The notes beneath the pieces are model-generated. The model had not been told where the DNA came from and did no database searches. It saw nothing but the letters and a program-made list of their open reading frames with translations. From Candidatus Methanophagales archaeon (GTDB taxonomy: Archaea > Halobacteriota > Syntropharchaeia > Alkanophagales > Methanospirareceae), in NCBI GenBank assembly GCA_023131215.1, contig JAGLZV010000042.1, forward strand, positions 1-30,496: a stretch of 30,496 bases of DNA. Reading direction: 5' to 3'. Both the position numbers and the translations under genes were made by a program. Positions 28,138 to 30,496 of this stretch are shown here, piece by piece (position 1 is the first letter of the stretch; every line of letters starts with the position of its first letter).

Positions 28138-28461
28138 AGGGTTGATTTAGATGGTAGTTATGCGAGGAGCTTGATAAAAACAAGAGCGGTTCTGAAAGAC
28201 AGAGCAAAAGCAGAGGTTATTGGTGAAACTTATGGAAATGCACCTTTCGCAAGAGGGCATGTTGATTGTGTTGAGGTTTTAACCGGGAAGGAGGCAACAG
28301 CAAAAGCGATACCGATTGTTTCCGTGCGCGATGAGCACGCGAAGGTGACGCATGAGGCTGCAATAGGGTCGGTGGATAAGAAACAGATGGAAACGTTAAT
28401 GGCAAGAGGACTTACCGAGGAAGAAGCAATTGATGTTATTGTGAGAGGGATATTGAGGTGA
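28138..28461 (+). pseudogene. SufB/SufD-family Fe-S assembly protein, C-terminal fragment
   Basis: The translation DGSYARSLIKTRAVLKDRAK, EVIGETYGNAPFARGHVDCV, AKVTHEAAIGSVDKKQMETL and TEEEAIDVIVRGIL is the C-terminal core of SufB/SufD, including the conserved HEAxIG and RG signatures. A full protein is 300-450 residues. Here the frame is closed by a stop just before 28138 and the homology starts in mid-domain, so the 5' two-thirds is missing. ATA at 28171, read as a start, lies inside the conserved region. The 3' end is intact. Confidence 0.75.
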
Positions 28462-28627
28462 AGATAAAAAACCCGTTAGATAGTTTGTTTGTTTGAGAAA
28501 GAGAGTGGAGGAGGTGTAAAAGGATGTGAGTAAAGAAAAATAAGGGGATAGGTAGTTCATCCAGAGGGACGTATATACGAAGTATTGCGGATATCCCGAA
28601 GTTATGCTCCATCGCTAAGTGGTAGAA

Positions 28628-28750
28628 GGAGAAATATGTATAAACAATCTTAAAGAGGCTACTGAGCTTTATTTGGTTGAGCTTCCGTTAAAGGAAGAAA
28701 GAAAAACGTTGATGACAACATTTGAGGTGGCAGTCAGTGTCAAAGCTTAG
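28628..28750 (+). pseudogene. HicB-like antitoxin, C-terminal remnant
   Basis: The frame reads GEICINNLKEATELYLVELP, LKEERKTLMTTFEVAVSVKA and stops. This matches the HicB end: G(E)...NLKEA.ELYLEE followed by a short beta strand. Upstream (28570-28627) a shifted frame shows YPEV and a stop codon, so the N-terminal half is broken by frameshifts. The overlap with the hicA-like start is the usual one for such pairs. Confidence 0.55.
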
Positions 28751-28811
28751 GAAAGTTTCAGGAGAAAAATTGGTAAAAGGGGATGAAAATGAATTTTCAA
28801 AGTATCTATAA
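28737..28811 (+). pseudogene. HicA-like toxin, N-terminal remnant
   Basis: GTG at 28737 starts VSKLRKVSGEKLVKGDENEF. The first 14 residues resemble the HicA start (KLP.VSGKEL.K.L.K.GF). The rest, including the catalytic His of the toxin, is missing; the frame stops at 28811. With the hicB remnant it marks a dead toxin-antitoxin locus. Confidence 0.5.
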
Positions 28812-29011
28812 ACACCCAAGCAGAACTCTCGCAATCCTTCGGTTTGTGGTTCGCTGTTGCTCACCCAAATTCCGCCTATCTCTCGTCTCAGGAATGTATT
28901 CCGCACAATTCCATCTTTGGATTATAAAAAATTGTGGGTTGCTTCGGCACTAATATCCTCGTGGTTCCTTCTTTTGTCTCTGAAAACGTTTGTTAGTAGA
29001 AAAATGGCAAG
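28812..29011. other. Unassigned region with a GC-richer core
   Basis: No convincing gene is seen. The core 28812-28910 is richer in G and C than its surroundings. Its minus-strand reading (for example GGTGAGCAACAGCGAACCAC) looks RNA-like or coding-relic-like, but no known RNA family is recognised. The remainder is AT-rich up to the vsr-like promoter. Confidence 0.35.
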
Positions 29012-29023
29012 TTATTTATATAG
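29012..29023 (+). promoter_or_regulatory. TATA box upstream of the vsr-like gene
   Basis: TTATTTATATAG. Expected transcription start is near 29043, which lies downstream of the ATG at 29033. This favours the internal ATG at 29105 as the true start. Confidence 0.5.
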
Positions 29024-29104
29024 TTTCAGCTAATGGATATATGGAGGTTCTCTGAAGACCATAACATCGTTCTTGCTGATAACCAAGAAGGAACAGGAAC
29101 AAAA

Positions 29105-29533
29105 ATGAAGCAACATTTTGAAAAACCTTCTAAGGAAGTATCGGAAAGGATGAAGAGAGTCAGGAGCCGAGATACTGGTCTAGAAAAAGCGATGGAAGAA
29201 ATTTTGAATAGTCTTCACATATCATATGAAAAACAACCAGATTTTTTGGGGCACCCTGATTTTAGGATTAAAGGGACTAATGTTTTAATCTTTTGTGACA
29301 GTTCGTTTTGGCATGGAAGACGAGAATCAGAAATTACCGGTGAGGCCTTTAAAAAAAATCGAGAATTTTGGACGGAAAAACTAATGGAAAACAAAAAAAG
29401 AGACCAACGGATCAATCGTTCATTGCGCAAGGACGGCTGGTCAGTTCAGCGTTTTTGGGATACGGACATATTAAAACGGCATGATAAAGTAAAAAATAGA
29501 TTACGGAGGATAATCAATGAAAAAAGTGGATAG
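29105..29533 (+). CDS. vsr: Vsr-like DNA mismatch endonuclease
   Basis: Vsr nicks DNA next to T:G mismatches formed by deamination of 5-methylcytosine, or acts within a restriction locus. KPSKEVSERMKRVRSRDTGL is the canonical start. GHPDFRIKGTNVLIFCDSSF and WHGR contain the catalytic PDF aspartate and the FWH residues. FKKNREFWTEKLMENKKRDQ and INRSLRKDGWSVQRFWDTDI complete the fold. The 142-residue length is typical. A longer frame from 29033 adds 24 residues not typical of the family and starts before the predicted transcript. It overlaps the methyltransferase start by 17 bp, indicating translational coupling. Confidence 0.85.
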   Translation: MKQHFEKPSKEVSERMKRVRSRDTGLEKAMEEILNSLHISYEKQPDFLGHPDFRIKGTNVLIFCDSSFWHGRRESEITGEAFKKNREFWTEKLMENKKRDQRINRSLRKDGWSVQRFWDTDILKRHDKVKNRLRRIINEKSG

Positions 29534-30496
29534 CGCATTAACTGCAATAGATTTGTTTTGTGGTGCTGGTGGGTTAACGCTTGGGTTGAAACATGCAGGA
29601 TTTAACGTTGTCGCAGGCGTTGAAGTAAATCCGGAAATAGCGAAAACTTACAAAGCGAATCATCCAACTACGAAGCTTTTAATACGCGACGTTCGAGAAA
29701 TTACCGGGGAGGAAATTCTTGATTTAACGGGTTTAAAAGAAATTGACCTCATCGCTGGTTGTCCACCATGCCAGGGATTCTCAAAGCTTACGGACAAGTA
29801 CCACAGGAAAGATCCAAGAAACGATTTGGTACTTGAGATGGCAAGGTTAATCGAGGAAATAGCACCTAAGATGGTCATGATGGAAAACGTTTCGGGGCTT
29901 GCTGGTCGTGGAAAACCGGTTCTTGACGAGTTTATGAAAAAAATAAAAAAGCTTGGATACATAATTAATGAGGACATTTTACAGATGGCTGACTATGGCG
30001 TTCCACAATCACGCAAACGATTAGTATTGCTAGCGGGTAAGGGATTTGAGATATCCTTACCGGAACCCTCGCATTGTCGTACCGGTGACGAAAAGAAAGG
30101 GTTAAAACCTTGGTTAACTCTCGCCGACGTCATTAAAAGCATGCCAAAACCGGTCACGCTTTCCCATGCCAAAGAACAAGGTGGTCCGAAAAAATTCGAC
30201 TGGCACGTAGTTAGTGATTTGAAAGAGATAAGCATACAAAGGTTAAAGGTACTCGATGCGGGGGACAGTAGGGGATCGTTACCAAAGGAATTAAGACCAA
30301 AATGCCATGTGAAAAGCAACAAAGGTTTTCAAAACGTTTACGGTCGGCTTAGTTGGGAACAGACGCCACCGACCATTACGAGCGGTTGTACTAGAACATG
30401 CATGGGACGATTCGGGCACCCCGACGAGTTAAGAACCATATCCGTAAGGGAAGCCGCTTTGATACAGACATTTCCCATGAACTACGAGTTTGACAC
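29517..30496 (+). CDS. DNA (cytosine-5)-methyltransferase, C-terminus beyond window
   Basis: The open frame continues to the window edge (326 codons). Motif I DLFCGAGGLTLG is at residues 12-23. Motif IV, GCPPCQGFS (81-89), carries catalytic Cys85. ENVSG (123-127) is motif VI and QSRKRLVLLAG (164-174) motif VIII. TPPTITSGCTRTCMGRFGHP and SVREAALIQTFP correspond to the end of the target-recognition region and motif IX. ACGGAGGAT before the ATG supports the start. Paired with vsr it forms a modification/repair or restriction-modification locus; any restriction endonuclease would lie beyond the window. Confidence 0.92.
   Translation, partial: MKKVDSALTAIDLFCGAGGLTLGLKHAGFNVVAGVEVNPEIAKTYKANHPTTKLLIRDVREITGEEILDLTGLKEIDLIAGCPPCQGFSKLTDKYHRKDPRNDLVLEMARLIEEIAPKMVMMENVSGLAGRGKPVLDEFMKKIKKLGYIINEDILQMADYGVPQSRKRLVLLAGKGFEISLPEPSHCRTGDEKKGLKPWLTLADVIKSMPKPVTLSHAKEQGGPKKFDWHVVSDLKEISIQRLKVLDAGDSRGSLPKELRPKCHVKSNKGFQNVYGRLSWEQTPPTITSGCTRTCMGRFGHPDELRTISVREAALIQTFPMNYEFD

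Noticed and set aside
28688..28906. 72-codon minus-strand frame
   Set aside because: It runs antisense through the hicB and hicA remnants and has no recognisable motif; the segment is reported as unassigned instead.
29033..29104. Upstream start for the vsr-like gene
   Set aside because: The ATG at 29033 lies only about 15 bp from the TATA box centre, before the expected transcript start, and the extra residues do not match the family.
1..30496. tRNA or rRNA genes
   Set aside because: No cloverleaf-like segment with the T-arm consensus and no conserved rRNA stretch was seen on reading; a covariance search was not possible here.

Overview
The window looks archaeal, most likely from a methanogen- or methanotroph-related Halobacteriota lineage such as an ANME-1 or Syntrophoarchaeia-like genome; that placement is inference. 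The support is a methanofuran biosynthesis gene (mfnB), archaeal TATA promoters (several apparently leaderless), PGF-CTERM surface proteins, a WtpABC-type tungstate/molybdate transporter, an HdrA-like polyferredoxin and an archaeal-type nicotinate phosphoribosyltransferase. No rRNA, tRNA or CRISPR array was seen.

Left part (1-8.2 kb): mostly housekeeping. It holds the 5' part of pncB, an ACT-domain regulator, mobA, a PHP phosphoesterase, a PGF-CTERM surface protein, a DUF4870 membrane protein, a lipoprotein, a short AIM24-like protein, rpiA, a ribbon-helix-helix regulator and mfnB. Two families of short dispersed intergenic repeats (cacagatt-type and GGGATTTGG-type) are interspersed. At 8.2-8.7 kb lies a four-helix-bundle (23S-IVP) gene, broken by a 4-bp duplication and bracketed by hairpins.

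Middle and right (8.7-27.6 kb): an island for making, loading and exporting a molybdo/tungsto-enzyme. It contains wtpC, wtpB and wtpA (oxyanion uptake), fdhD (sulfur transfer to the cofactor), two tatC genes and tatA (export of folded enzyme), and an operon for a Tat-exported formate-dehydrogenase-N-like catalytic subunit, a four-cluster ferredoxin subunit and a DmsC-type membrane anchor. An Lrp-family regulator, a TorD-type chaperone and an HdrA-like Fe-S protein follow. mobA at 1.5 kb belongs to the same pathway.

The island is heavily rearranged. The wtp operon is split by an apolipoprotein N-acyltransferase-like gene and a truncated FAD oxidoreductase. fdhD has a 279-bp duplicated promoter and 5' end flanking about 2.3 kb of foreign-looking DNA, and the outer 5' end is fused in frame to the C-terminal box of a tyrosine recombinase. 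A promoter-iscU-lrp unit exists twice, with reciprocal losses, on either side of the hdrA-like and torD genes. The same promoter box also precedes the dehydrogenase operon.

Right end (27.6-30.5 kb): a set of relics (possible hypE start, 3' part of a SufB/SufD gene, decayed hicBA toxin-antitoxin pair), then a Vsr-like endonuclease overlapping a cytosine-C5 DNA methyltransferase that runs off the window.
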